Both the position numbers and the translations under genes were made by a program. DNA of 64,000 nt from Hymenopellis radicata. Lineage: Eukaryota > Basidiomycota > Agaricomycetes > Agaricales > Physalacriaceae. Shown here piece by piece: positions 42,624 to 54,000 of this stretch; the first letter of the stretch is position 1; every line of letters begins with the position of its first letter. Where the stretch lies: NCBI GenBank assembly GCA_015501595.1, contig JADNRX010000074.1:115969-179968 (forward strand), in the 5' to 3' direction. Below the pieces are notes generated by a model, which saw only the letters and a program-made list of their open reading frames with translations, had not been told where the DNA came from and did not search any database.

Positions 42624-44365
42624 ATTCGTTCCGCGATTCCAAGGTCGGATCTGCGTACTGAAAATGCGCCAGAAACCCAGAAAAAGTGTAAAGCAGCTCA
42701 CCGTCGCGCTCGCAGTGCGACATAGAGTCATCTGCACCATGCAGCAGGGCGATGTTCATGACAGCGCCGACATGCAGTCGGCCGCGGGCCATCCATCCTC
42801 GCCGGACTGTATCCGAGCTTGAGATGGTGGTGGTAAGAGAGAGAGGGAGATAGAGATGGCGCGAATCTGGATGACGCGCCAAGTTACGTTGGCATTGTTT
42901 GGCTCAAACCTTGCATCGGCAAGTCGGCATTGTCCGGTCCCGCCCGCTCTTCACCACCACTCGACTGACCGCGACTTCAGGTCACAGTGCAGCTCAGCGA
43001 CGCACGTATCAGTGTGGTGACGGACGGTACATATTTATTTTTGTACACCCGCGGTCTCGCTCACACATATTTCCCCCAAGGTTCCTACGCCGAGTTCCCC
43101 AACTAGGCTCGTCTCTTTGCTTTCGCGCACTCGGCCCTTCTCAGTAAAACGGACGACATCAACGCATACATTCGCAGCAATCACGAACGTCCCGGCATCG
43201 CGTGACAACTTCTATAACCAGACCCGTGTCCTTATTCTCAACGCACTCTTCTCATCCCAGCAAACGGACGACATCGACGCATACATTCATATGAATCGAA
43301 CAGACTTTCGACATGACACCGACTATTGTAACCGAACGTTGATAAGGCCCTCGGAACACTCGTGGATTCGGTATGACTGGACTGGTTCGTCGACGTTGCC
43401 TATCCGGACTGTCATCTAGCACGCCGCTTAGCACATCAACACTCCCGACGGTTAATGGCGCGTCTACGCGTTTTAGGTCTCGCTTCCCGGCCGTCGCATC
43501 ATACCCTTCGGACATCAAGCATCGGTATGTTTTTCTGTCGTCTTTATTTCTATTCTTCCCCGCTAGCCCTTTCTTCATTTTGACTATTGCGGTACACATC
43601 TTGTTTTCTTCAGTTCGACTTCCTTCCTCGACTGGTTCTTTCAGTGAGATTTATGTACAGGATCTGTTTCGATATTCTCTTATTATTATCCATTTCAACC
43701 ATTATTGTTCCTGCTCTCATTGGACTCGGTATGTACTTGCCACTCAGAGGTCATGTACTCGATCCCGTGCATGACGGTGGATCTTTTTCGACTCACAGCC
43801 GTACTTTGGGAGCTCTCCGCCCCCTTGACGGAGCTGGCGGAATTTGCTGTCCCGACTCCCGAGCCCATTGACTTTCGACCGAACTGGGGAGATTGTTGCC
43901 CTGCGATCTGGACTTGGGGCTCGTCGCGCACTCGAAAGACCTACGCAGTTGGCGACTCTGTGATCTGAACACATGGGGTGCTTATTCGCCCTCTACGGCC
44001 TGAGTTGGGAAGCTTATCTCGTTCCCGACGGAGCTTGGTGATTATTTCGACCCTGCGTGGGCTCGCGGCGACAAACTTGGACACTTCATTGACTTGGACT
44101 CGTAGCGCCGGATCTCGTTCGCTCATGGTGTGAGACGCTTGAGATCCAAACAAGCACTGACTCCTTCATCATTGTCTCCTCTGGACTATTCTTCTGAAAA
44201 CTATCTGCGCCTCCACATATTGTGACACGGACACATTCCTCAGTCAACACCTCAATCTCAAGCTTACGCTCAAGCTACGACCAAAACTATTACGCGCCTG
44301 CGCTGACTGACAGACCGCCGCGCACTTCAACTACCATCAACCGAGGATCCTCGAGAACCATTGGG
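42624..44365. other. Spacer, right side of the transposon nest
   Basis: About 1.7 kb. The left part on the minus strand may contain exons of the split gene (MARGRLHVGAVMNIALLHGA, then a 46-nt GT-AG intron, then VRRSDLGIAERMRQC). A 25-base motif beginning ACGGACGACATC occurs at 43149 and 43264 with one mismatch. Minus-strand frames at 43695-44153 (one beginning MSERDPALRVQVNEVSKFVA) look mildly protein-like but were not recognised. No confident gene. Confidence 0.4.
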
Positions 44366-44690
44366 AAATCCGCAAACAGAGTCCGCCTTCGAAGCGAAAG
44401 TTTCAGGCTGACGACGAGGATGAGGGTGACGAGAAGGGCAGTAAACACCCTAAACTGACCTCTTGACCTCAATTTCTACCTTTTCCCCTGTTTTTATTCT
44501 TGTTTTTACAGCTGTGTTCACTGTTTCGCTATATTGCTTGCTTTCGTTGCAACATTCGGGGGTTATTGGTGTCTGTATCTAGCTGGGTGTTGCTTGGACG
44601 TTCATTGTACGCTTATATTCACATTAATTTATGGCCATTACTATTATCCTATCCTCATTCCTGTATATACTTACCATTTTGTACGTCCAT
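44366..44690 (+). repeat. Direct repeat copy B: truncated end of the Myb-like gene
   Basis: 325 bp matching 21016-21334. It encodes the last 32 or so codons (PPSKRKFQADDEDEGDEKG ...) with the stop and 3' UTR but nothing upstream of it. It runs directly into the GDI promoter, which suggests this is the side where the ancestral neighbour lies. Confidence 0.95.
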
Positions 44691-44802
44691 GAGCCTCAAT
44701 TTGACACGCATTCCTGGTGCGGCACACCACGTGTTTAGGGTGGATCGATAACATATTGAGCCTTCTTGGCAACCATCTCTCTCTCTCTTACCTTCACGAA
44801 CC

Positions 44803-46411
44803 ATGGATGAAGAATACGATGTTTGTCGCTGTTCTCGACATCGACAAGCCTTTACTGATTGCTTTGCAGGTCATTGTGCTCGGCACTGGCCTGACTGAAT
44901 GTATTCTGTCGGGTCTCTTGTCTGTCGAGGGCAAGAAGGTCCTTCACATGGACAGGAACGACTACTACGGCGGAGACAGTGCCAGTCTAAACTTGACTCA
45001 GGTGAGGGCGGTCGTCTGTCTCTCTCTGCTGAGCGACAGAGCCCTCATGTCTCCTAGCTGTACCGCAAGTTCCGCCCTGACCAAGCGCCGCCCGCCGAGC
45101 TGGGACGCGACCGGGACTACGCCGTTGATCTCATCCCCAAATTTATCATCGCCTCTGGAGAGCTCACCAAGATCCTCGTCCACACTGATGTGACCCGCTA
45201 CCTCGAATTCAAGCAGATTGCGGGCAGCTTTGTCTACCGCGAGGGCCGGATTTCCAAGGTCCCCAGTACTGAGATGGAGGCTGTCAAGAGCCCGCTCATG
45301 GGTCTCTTTGAGAAGCGCCGGGCCAAGAAGTTTTTCGAGTTTTTGCAGAGCTGGAGGGACGATGATCCCGAGACACACCAAGGTCGGTCGGTCTCCTGGA
45401 CAGGTTGAGGTGCTGTATCTGAAGCCATCTAGGTCTTGATCTCGACAAGGACACGATGAAGGCGGTCTACGACAAATTTGGATTGGAACCCGGTACACAA
45501 GACTTTGTTGGACATGCTATGGCTCTTTACTTGGATGACGAGTGAGTCCTCCATGGCCCCCTCTTCAGGAGTGATGTCCTGATCCTCGGATACAGCTATC
45601 TCACCAAGCCGGCTCGTGTTTCCTACGAGCGCATTGTCCTCTATACCTCATCTATGGCTCGCTATGGCAAGTCGCCCTACATCTACCCTCTCTACGGTCT
45701 CGGCGAGCTTCCTCAGTCCTTTGCTCGGCTCAGCGCGATCTACGGTGGTACTTACATGCTTGATAAGCCCATCGATGCCATCGTGACTGATGACGCCGGC
45801 AAGTTTGTTGGTGTGACGAGCGGAGGAGAGACGGTCAAGGCGAAGCAAGTGATTGGAGACCCAAGCTATTTTGGTGCCGGCCAGGCCGACAGTGGGAAGA
45901 TGAGGGTTGTTGAGGATGGTAAGGTTGTGCGGGCCATCTGCTTCTTGAAGCACCCCATACCCGGCACGGAGGACAGCGACAGTTGTCAGATCATTATTCC
46001 CCAAAACCAGGTCAATCGACGGAATGGTATGTTGTGCGCTCGTTCTTCTCCAACGGTATCATGCTTAATCGTGTTTTAGACATTTACGTTGCGATGATCT
46101 CGTCGACTCATAATGTGTGCGCAAAGGACATTTATGTCGCCATTGTGAGCACAATTGTCGAGACTGACAAGCCCGAGCTTGAGATTGCTCCTGGTCTCAA
46201 CCTCCTTGGCCCTATCCACGACAAGTTTGTGTCCATCACGCCCCTGTATACTCCTACGGCTCCTGGAACCAGCGACAACATCTTTGTCACCCGTTCGTAC
46301 GACGCAACGTCCCACTTTGAGACTGTTGTCGAGGACGTCCAGGATGTGTGGAAGCGTGTGGTTGGCTCGGATTTGGTGCTCAAGAAGCGGGATGTTGAGG
46401 TTGAGGCTTAG
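44803..46411 (+). CDS. GDI1: Rab GDP-dissociation inhibitor
   Basis: The first exon is only 18 nt (44803-44820, MDEEYD), spliced over a 49-nt intron to [20 protein letters not shown]. The FAD-like fold motif is GTGLTE, and the Rab-binding platform shows [29 protein letters not shown] and [17 protein letters not shown]. Later blocks are [39 protein letters not shown] and [16 protein letters not shown], with stop at 46409-46411. The length (about 445 residues) is that of the family. GDI extracts prenylated Rab GTPases from membranes in the cytosol, recycling them for vesicle traffic. Promoter space is short, since repeat copy B ends 112 bp before the ATG. Confidence 0.95.
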
Positions 46412-46690
46412 TTGTGTCGTTGCATAGTTTACACATTACGGAATTTACGCCAATGTACAGTTTTTGTTCGCATTCTCATTCGTCCAAAATGCCGAGTTTT
46501 CGTGTCGGTTCGGGCTGTTGACTGATTCTCGGTTCTTGCGGGCTTTTGAATGCGAGACACTTTGGCAAGTGGAGACAGCGAAGGCAATGTGAGATTGGCG
46601 CTTGGATTGGGGGCAAACAGGCACAAAGTGTCTGAGGTCAGTGATTTACTTAAAGAATGAGTGAGTATAGCGAAAAACACTGGTATCAAC

Positions 46691-47953
46691 ATGAAGTGGA
46701 CGCCCATTTCTCATTTCCTCCATGCGCTTACATCCCCACCAGCCGATGACCACTCTATTGAAAGGGCGAAAGAAGAAGCACTCATCGACATACATCATCC
46801 CGCCCGCCTCCTTCCCTCAGAGCTCCTTCAGGAAATCTTCACACTCTTCGTCGAAGGCACCATGACACCGACATTTGAGGAGCTCGCCACCGGAAATTTC
46901 GTGGACAGCCGGGACTTCCACGGTGGTCCTTGGCTTCTCTCCCGCGTCTCATCTCGCTGGAGAAGCATCGCCTTTGCAATGGCACGCCTGTGGACCCGCA
47001 TCAATTTAAACCTGGATCGGGAGAAGCATGGCTCTCACACCCTCTGCGATGTTCTCCAAATTCCCCGTGTAAAGTTGAAGTACCACATCAACATCTACTC
47101 ACAACGCAGCGATATTGAACATGATAGGATTCTTTTCCTGATATACATGAAGCGCCGTGACTGGCAGTCGCTTGGGTTATCTCTACCGGGAGCTGCTTTT
47201 TTCGGATTCAGTCGTACTTGGTGTGCAGTGTATGCCTCATTGAGGGATGTGCGAGTGCATATACAGTCACCGACACCAGAGGAGCTGCCTGTGATAGCCC
47301 CTACCGGCCAATGTTACATACTGGCAGAAGCGCCTTGTCTACGATCGCTTATGGTCAACAACGCCGTTGCGTTCAGACATATCTTCCGTGTTCAATGGGA
47401 TCTCATCACCCGTTTCGAGCTGGCTGGAAGCGTTGAGAGAGCCTTCCAGGACCACTTTTCCGGTGCCTATATCACTTCTATCCACGAACTGTTGGGAAAA
47501 TTTGTGCATTTGCAGTATGCAAGTCTTCACCTAGACGGCTATCATCATTCGCCCGGCATGCAATCCCCCGTGCAGGATTATGAAAATGCCTCTCTTCGTT
47601 GTCTCACGCTCGGAACAGTCGGTGCGAGGATGAGAGACGAGCTGCTTCTGCACACGGATTTGCCCTCCCTTGAGATTTTACATTTCGCCGACCCCTCCTC
47701 CTCTATGGAGGATTTTCCGAAGCCGCTCGGTCCTCGCACAGGTGATGCTATCCGGGAATTGTCGATATTCGTGTCGGATGAGGATATCTCTTCTCTCATC
47801 GCTTTCCTTCGCTCGACGCCCAACCTTCGCACTTTAAAAATTCGCCCAATGGATAGCCAAGTTGATGTTGGAGCTGTGTGCGCGTCTATCCTTGCTGAGG
47901 ATGGGTTGGTGCCACATCTCAAAGTGCTCCGGCTTCGAGGCGTTAAAACTTAA
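46691..47953 (+). CDS. F-box-like protein, tandem copy 1
   Basis: A single exon of 420 codons from ATG 46691 (MKWTPISHFLHALTSPPADD). The F-box-like block is RLLPSELLQEIFTLFVEGTM followed by LLSRVSSRWRSIAFAMARLW. The C-terminal part has leucine-rich repeat-like segments (LEILHFADPSS, IRELSIFVSDED, LRTLKI). The stop TAA (47951-47953) comes right after RGVKT. The downstream copy continues for another 24 codons, so copy 1 has a shortened tail; the lost part is still partly readable in its 3' flank. Likely an SCF adaptor. Confidence 0.75.
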   Translation: MKWTPISHFLHALTSPPADDHSIERAKEEALIDIHHPARLLPSELLQEIFTLFVEGTMTPTFEELATGNFVDSRDFHGGPWLLSRVSSRWRSIAFAMARLWTRINLNLDREKHGSHTLCDVLQIPRVKLKYHINIYSQRSDIEHDRILFLIYMKRRDWQSLGLSLPGAAFFGFSRTWCAVYASLRDVRVHIQSPTPEELPVIAPTGQCYILAEAPCLRSLMVNNAVAFRHIFRVQWDLITRFELAGSVERAFQDHFSGAYITSIHELLGKFVHLQYASLHLDGYHHSPGMQSPVQDYENASLRCLTLGTVGARMRDELLLHTDLPSLEILHFADPSSSMEDFPKPLGPRTGDAIRELSIFVSDEDISSLIAFLRSTPNLRTLKIRPMDSQVDVGAVCASILAEDGLVPHLKVLRLRGVKT

Positions 47954-48505
47954 ACCAACAAGCATGTCGAAAGTGATCCGATCGTCGCGTTGACAAGTAG
48001 GGAAGGAATCCAAAGTGCTATCGCAAGTTGTTGAGGTTTAAGTAAAGGTCTCTAATGGTCTTATTCCGTTGCGCCAGTAATGCTCTGCTTTTGATTGAAG
48101 GAATTTATCTGTTGCTGGTACATTAGCTTAACTACACGCGCCGCTTTCTTCTATAATAACATTTTCACCTTGCCTGTTGATTAATGCAAGCCTTGCTGGC
48201 CGGCCGAACGCGTCGACTTGAACTCCCGAAAGCTGAACCTCTTGAGGGGGAAAGTGTGAGCAATTGACATGTCACGACAAAGGAATCAACCAACGACGCA
48301 GTGTGTAATTAACGGGCAACACATGTTTGAACTATCATAACCCCAACACGTCGCACGGTAATGCCAATGGGAAAAGGCAAGTTCGGGCACGTGATCACGA
48401 GACAGGCACAAAATGTCTGAAATGATTTGGAAATGATGCCACTGCCAATCTTTGGCTCGCACGGATGAGCCTCCGTTGAATTCAAGGAGGAACACTGGGA
48501 TCACC
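47954..48505. other. Spacer between tandem F-box copies
   Basis: About 550 bp. The first 120 bp are a decayed copy of the F-box C-terminal tail. The last 100 bp repeat the upstream region of copy 1 (CAGGCACAAA...TGTCTGA). No other feature. Confidence 0.5.
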
Positions 48506-49890
48506 ATGAACTGGTGTCCAGAGATTCGCTGGGACCTATTTCCCCCACCAGCCCCCATTTCTCATTGGGTCCATGCGCCTATTCTGCCTACCTCCCCACG
48601 AGCCGATGACCTTTTTATTGAAAAGGCTGTACTGGCAGCTAAAGAAGAAGCACTCATCGACATACATCATCCCGCCCGCCTCCTTCCCTCAGAGCTCCTT
48701 CAGGAAATTTTCACACTCTTCGTCGAAGGCACCATGTCACCGACATTTGAGGAGCTCGCCACCGGAAATTTCGTGGACAGCCGGGACCTCCACGCTGGTG
48801 CTTGGCTTCTCTCCCGCGTCTCATCCCGCTGGAGAAGCATCGCCTTCGCAATGCCACACCTGTGGACCCGCATCAATTTAAACCTGGACCGGGAGAACCA
48901 GGCCTCTCACATCCTCTTCAAAGTTCGACAAAGTTTTCTTTTCTTGAAGTGCCACGTCAACATCTACTCACAACGCAGCGATATTGAGCATGATCCGATT
49001 TTCTCCCTGTCATCTTTCAGTCTTCGCGAGTGGCAATCGCTTGGGATATCTCTACCGGGAGCTGCTTTTTGGGACTGACTGATCCTTGCTATGAGTACAG
49101 CTCATTGGAGATGTGCGAGTGCATATACAGTCACCGACACCAGAAGCAGTTGCCGGTGATAGCCCCTACCGGCCAATGTCGCATACTGGAACAAGCGCCG
49201 TGGCTGCGGTCGCTCATGGTCAACAACGTCGTTGCGTTCAGACATATCTTTCGTGTTCAATGGGATCTCATCACCCGTTTCGAGCTGGCTGGAAGCGTTG
49301 AGAGAGCCTTCCAGGACCACTTTTCCGGTGCCTATATCACTTCTATCCACGAACTGTTGGGAAAATTTGTGCATTTGCAGTGTGCAAGCCTTCATCCAGA
49401 CGGCTATCATCATTCGCCCGGCGTGCAATCCCTCCTGCAGAATTATCAACATGCGTCTCTTCGTTGTCTCACGCTCGGAACGGTCGGTGCGAGGATGAGA
49501 GACGAGCTGCTTCTGCACACGGATTTGCCCTTCCTTGAGATTTTACATTTCGCCGACCCCTCCTCCTCTATGGATTTTCCGAAGCCGCTCGGTCCTCGCA
49601 CAGGTGATGCTATCCAGGAATTGTCGATATTCGTGTCGAAAAAGGATATCTCTTCTCTCGTCGCTTTCCTTCGCTCGACGCCCAACCTTCGCACTTTGGA
49701 AATTCGCACAAGGGCTAGTAGTAGTCTTGATGTCGGAACTCTGTATGCGTCCATCCTTGCTGAGGATGAGTTGGTGCCACATCTCAGAGTGCTCCGGCTT
49801 CGAGGCGTTAAAACAACAAGGGTGTTGGAAGTGATCCGCCGACAAGCAGGGAAGGAACTTAAACTTCTATCACAAGTTGTTGAGGTTTAA
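48506..49890 (+). pseudogene. F-box-like tandem copy 2, frame broken
   Basis: The copy starts at ATG 48506 (MNWCPEIRWDLFPPPAPISH) and is highly similar to copy 1 through GISLPGAAFWD. There a TGA (49076-49078) ends the frame. The homology resumes in another frame from about 49145 (QLPVIAPTGQCRILEQ) to the stop 49888-49890 after KLLSQVVEV. The junction 49060-49140 differs from copy 1 by substitutions and small indels. It keeps the longer C-terminus that copy 1 lacks. Either a pseudogene or, less likely, a gene with an intron in this stretch. Confidence 0.7.
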
Positions 49891-50377
49891 AGGTCTCTGT
49901 CAATGGTTTTATTTCGTTGTGTGAGTACCTCATGGTGAATGCACTGGCGGAATGGGTATACCTTATTCGTGTATTATCGGACTTGCTCATTATTACTTAC
50001 TACTCACGACGACATACTGCTTGAATTACTTTGTCTATCTGTCCTTGAATGCTTCCACTTCCAGCGATGACTATCGCGTCCGAGTTGTATGCAATTTCCT
50101 ATAATAGGTCGGTAGGTAGAAGTGGCACAAGGTCCACTGGGCCGATGTTATGGCGGGCGAGACCCGATTTCCACCCAGTGACTGAGCACCCGCGGGGATA
50201 TCTCCGCATTTAAGAAGGTCCCAACGGACCTCTGGTCACCAGTTCAGAGAACATACTTCTCAAATAACAACCTATAGTCGGTCGCCCTCGCTACGAGAGG
50301 AGAGAGAACAAGGAGAAGAAAAGGGGGGGGGGGGGTCCAAGCAAATAAATTTCAGCACATAGTCAACAGAGGCAATA
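49891..50377. other. Intergenic region with G13 tract
   Basis: About 490 bp. It contains a run of 13 G at 50323-50335 and the repeated dinucleotide-rich GAGAGGAGAGAGAACAAGG just before it. No gene. Confidence 0.5.
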
Positions 50378-50932
50378 CTACGGGATGTAGTCTGAGTCAC
50401 TGTCCGAGACGGCGTCCACTAACGGAGCATGAGCTGGTTGCTTTTTTCAGTCCAGGTATCCTTCGGTGCCATGTGCGTAAGGCAACGGTGTCGAGCGTGT
50501 AGGTCGTTGAAGCTCGAACGTCTTGAAGAGCTCCATGCACTCGTAGACGTCGCGACCAAAGGCATGCACACGTCCTGGAAAACCAGCGCAAAGCACCAAG
50601 GCACCAGCGTCGTCAGCTGGCAGCCTGGCCAGGTTGAGGTGAGGGAGTTTCGGGTCGAGGAGAGTGATGGCGAATGTCCACCAGGTCGGAGTCACCAGTA
50701 CAGATGAGAATCGTAGGTTCGGGCGATTCGACAGCCAGACGGCAAAGTCTGCAAAGTCGCTCATCGCGAGGCAGAAAGCGATCAGCTCGCCGAAGCTGCT
50801 CCAGTGCCAGCGGTGGTTGGAGAACAAGAGCCATATCAGAGCCTTCCTGTGCTTGGTGACTCGAAGGTGGAGACAGTGCCGTACATAGATTGCTCGACAT
50901 GCCGGTGTACTAGGTAGTAGGTAGTGGACCAA
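50378..50932 (-). pseudogene. Unknown protein gene, 3' part with an in-frame TGA
   Basis: A minus-strand frame reads coherently: WHWSSFGELIAFCLAMSD, FADFAVWLSNRPNLRF, SSVLVTPTWWTFAITLLDPK, LVLCAGFPGRVHAFGRDVYE and RSTPLPYAHGTEGYLD. At 50447-50449 it meets TGA. The same frame then continues KKQPAHAPLVDAVSDSDSDY and ends at TAG 50378-50380. A Trp codon in place of the TGA would give one continuous tail. No start codon region is convincing upstream; a run of 9 C (minus: G) at about 50981 lies nearby. The family is not recognised. Probably a truncated relic. Confidence 0.5.
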
Positions 50933-51024
50933 TATGGCAGCGTGAAACTACCATAAACGGACTTGCTTGCGGATCTGACCCCCCCCCGTCATGAAGCCCT
51001 GATACGTCGTTGACCCACCACGAT

Positions 51025-54000
51025 ATGCTCCATCTGCAGAACAGCTACGTAGGAGCGCCAACGACCCGACTTCACCATCTCGTTCTACCACAGGAAACGC
51101 TGTTGGTGTGTAGCTGGTAGCTGCTATCTGGACGACTGACTGAACTGTAGCCAAGTTGTATCCCTCCGCAGATGGCGTCGTGATTCTCAATGCCGCGAGC
51201 CTGCAGCTCGTGCGCGTCCTCGCATTTTGGGAGGCGTTCCCGAGCACCATGCACACCGCCGACCGAGTATCCTGCATCTCGGTCGACTCCAACATGAAAC
51301 TTGTGCGTCATCCCTGCGTATCCGGCGCGTCGCGAGCTACATCCATGTTTCCCAGATAGTCGCCGCCATGGGCAACCGTATAGCGTCTTGGTCGCTGTCC
51401 GGTGTAAAGCACGACGCCTGGCACATCCATTCTACATTGGTGCTCCCGTCGCATCAGGTCGTGGCCGCCATGCACAATCGCTCGGGTACGTCGTCTTGCC
51501 TGCCATAATGACGCGTCTCATTGAGTGCAGGATTGCTGGCCATCGCGACCCAGAGCAGTCTGTCGGTCCACACGCTCATCCTCGACAATAATCTGCCGAC
51601 ATGGTCCCAGAAGTGGATCGCTCAGTGAGTAGTCGGTTCAGGCTATTGAGTCGCTAATAATACCTGGCAGACTTCGTTCGTCGCCATCGCTAGTGCGATT
51701 TGCCCCATCGCTCATGTACATTGCGACTACCCGCTCTGACACCAACGCTGTGATGTTGTACTCGACCACATCTGGCAAGCAAATACAAGCAATACCGCAC
51801 CCTCGACAGGTCATCCGCCTCAATTGGCGCCACTCTTCGGACAACCTCATTCTCTACACCGTAACATCCGATTCTACCCTCCGAGTATTCTTCCCCGTCC
51901 TCGATTCCCCTCAACATCTCCAGCTACACGCCTCCATTGACCTCTTCTCCGCTTCTATTCCCACACCAGATCCCCGGCCATCGACTGTCTTCATCATGGA
52001 CCGTGAGGTAATCGGTCGCGCGTTCGAGAATATCTCGGCCGAACAAGACACTGCTCGAACAAGAAGGATACAGGAAATCAAAGAAGAAGGCTGGGATCTC
52101 TTTCTTCGCGTACTTGGGGATGGTTCTGTCGTCGTAACAGCGCTAGCCAACGTTGACCGCAAACCTCCGACACTGCTCAAGCAGTTTACATTGCAACAAT
52201 CCCCACCGTCGACCTTGCCCGAGGCGCCTTCCTTTCTCTACGTTCTCCCACATCCGAACAAATCGATAGTTACTTTAGTCACGTCATCTCCATTGGCTTC
52301 TTATGAGCTCTCACCAGCTGCGTTCTTCGACGCTCAGCAGGACGGTCTGAAGCTCCTCAAGACCGGGCCAAAGCGCATGCCTGACGAAAACTCTGAAATT
52401 GAGCGGTTCATACGTACTCCTGAAGGCGAAGGTCTTGGTATCATACGCAAAAACGGCAATGGACAGGTGTGGAAGGTTACCGATGATGGTCTCGAGCTTG
52501 TGCACACGACAAAGAGCGATCTCATTGTCTTGAACAAGGGCCGTGAGTTTGAGGTGTATGACACGGAGAAGCAGATGTTGGGTGATGTAAAGTTACCCCA
52601 GGTTACTTCCTTCTTCACGATTCCGGACGGGCCTGGACAGGACTCTATCATTGGAATCACGGAGGACTTATCGGTGGCGCATATACGGGGGAAGGGAAGA
52701 GATAGGAGGGTGGTTTGTGTGCCACTTCCGATGGACGAACGGCCAGCCATGATTTTACCTGTAGACCCGATGGCCTGGGGCTTAAATCATCCGTGGGCTG
52801 AGCATGACGTGCTGCTGAGTGTATCACAGGCAGGAAAGCTTGCATTTTGGATACCGGAGGACAGCGTCGTTTCGGGAGCAGTTAATGGCAACAGCAAGCA
52901 CAAACCTGCGTGGAGGTGTACGGGCACCGTAAAGACGGGGCGAACGTCCATCAAGACAGCGCGCTGTAGCTCTGCGAAAAAGACGGCACTGGGTCAGTGC
53001 ATCATCTTCCTCTCAGAGGTATCTCACTTAACCGCACTGCTGGCAGTCGTGTCGATTCCAGAAGGAGACGAGCTGACGATATGGGATTCCAAAGAGTCGG
53101 AGTTCGCATCCGGAATGGAGTATCAAGGTATCTTCAGGTAGGTCATTTGTGTGCATTAATAGCTCCACTCATCATCTATGTAGTGAACCTATACGTGACC
53201 TAGATTGGACATCTACACCTGATATGCAGTCCATACTGGCGGTAGGCTTCGACCATCATGTAGATTTACTATGTCAGCAGAGAATGACTTACTTTGATCC
53301 CGGACCTGGCTGGTCAATATGTTGGAAGATAGACATCCAGGCGTCAGTGTCCCAGTTTCTTCGCTCAAGTTTGCCTGACATCCCTGTTGATTCAGATCTA
53401 TTCCCTATCCGATTTCCGACTCGATATGGTTGTCTAATGGGCGTCTCCTCGTCGGCGCTGGTCACCAGATGTTTTTGTATGGTCAACGTTTGGTCTCATC
53501 GGGAGCGAGCGAACGGAGTACGTTCAGCGGGGATAGTCTCTTTGAGTCGGTCGCGCGGCAGAATGGATCTCTACCTGACTATCACCCTCAGATGCTGTTG
53601 CAGTGTTTGCTGTGGGGTATGTGGCTTTTCCCTGTTCTTTAAGTCCTTGATTAACTTGGGTGTAGAGAAAGTTGATCTTGTGAAAGATATCATTGTCAAT
53701 TTATGGCGAGATATCCAGGCGCACAAATCGCAGAATGACTTTACGAGAGTACCGATAGAGCGGTACTTTAGCACAGAGAGTTCGGCGAGCAGTGGGGTGA
53801 GATCAAGCAGCCTGACTTTAAAAATTGTCACTCATTGATTTTGTAGCACAAGAAACGTTATACGCAATTGTTTGATGGACCAGAGATGAAGGATGAGTAT
53901 GTATATGTTCTAACCTGTTCCCTTTGTAAGATGCTGATAAGACTTTAGTGACGAGCCTGCCTTCTCGCGAGCTTCGGTTACCAAACTGATAGAAGAACTC

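Noticed and set aside
50323..50335. G13 tract as a polypurine tract or LTR edge
   Set aside because: No LTR, target duplication or element sequence around it.
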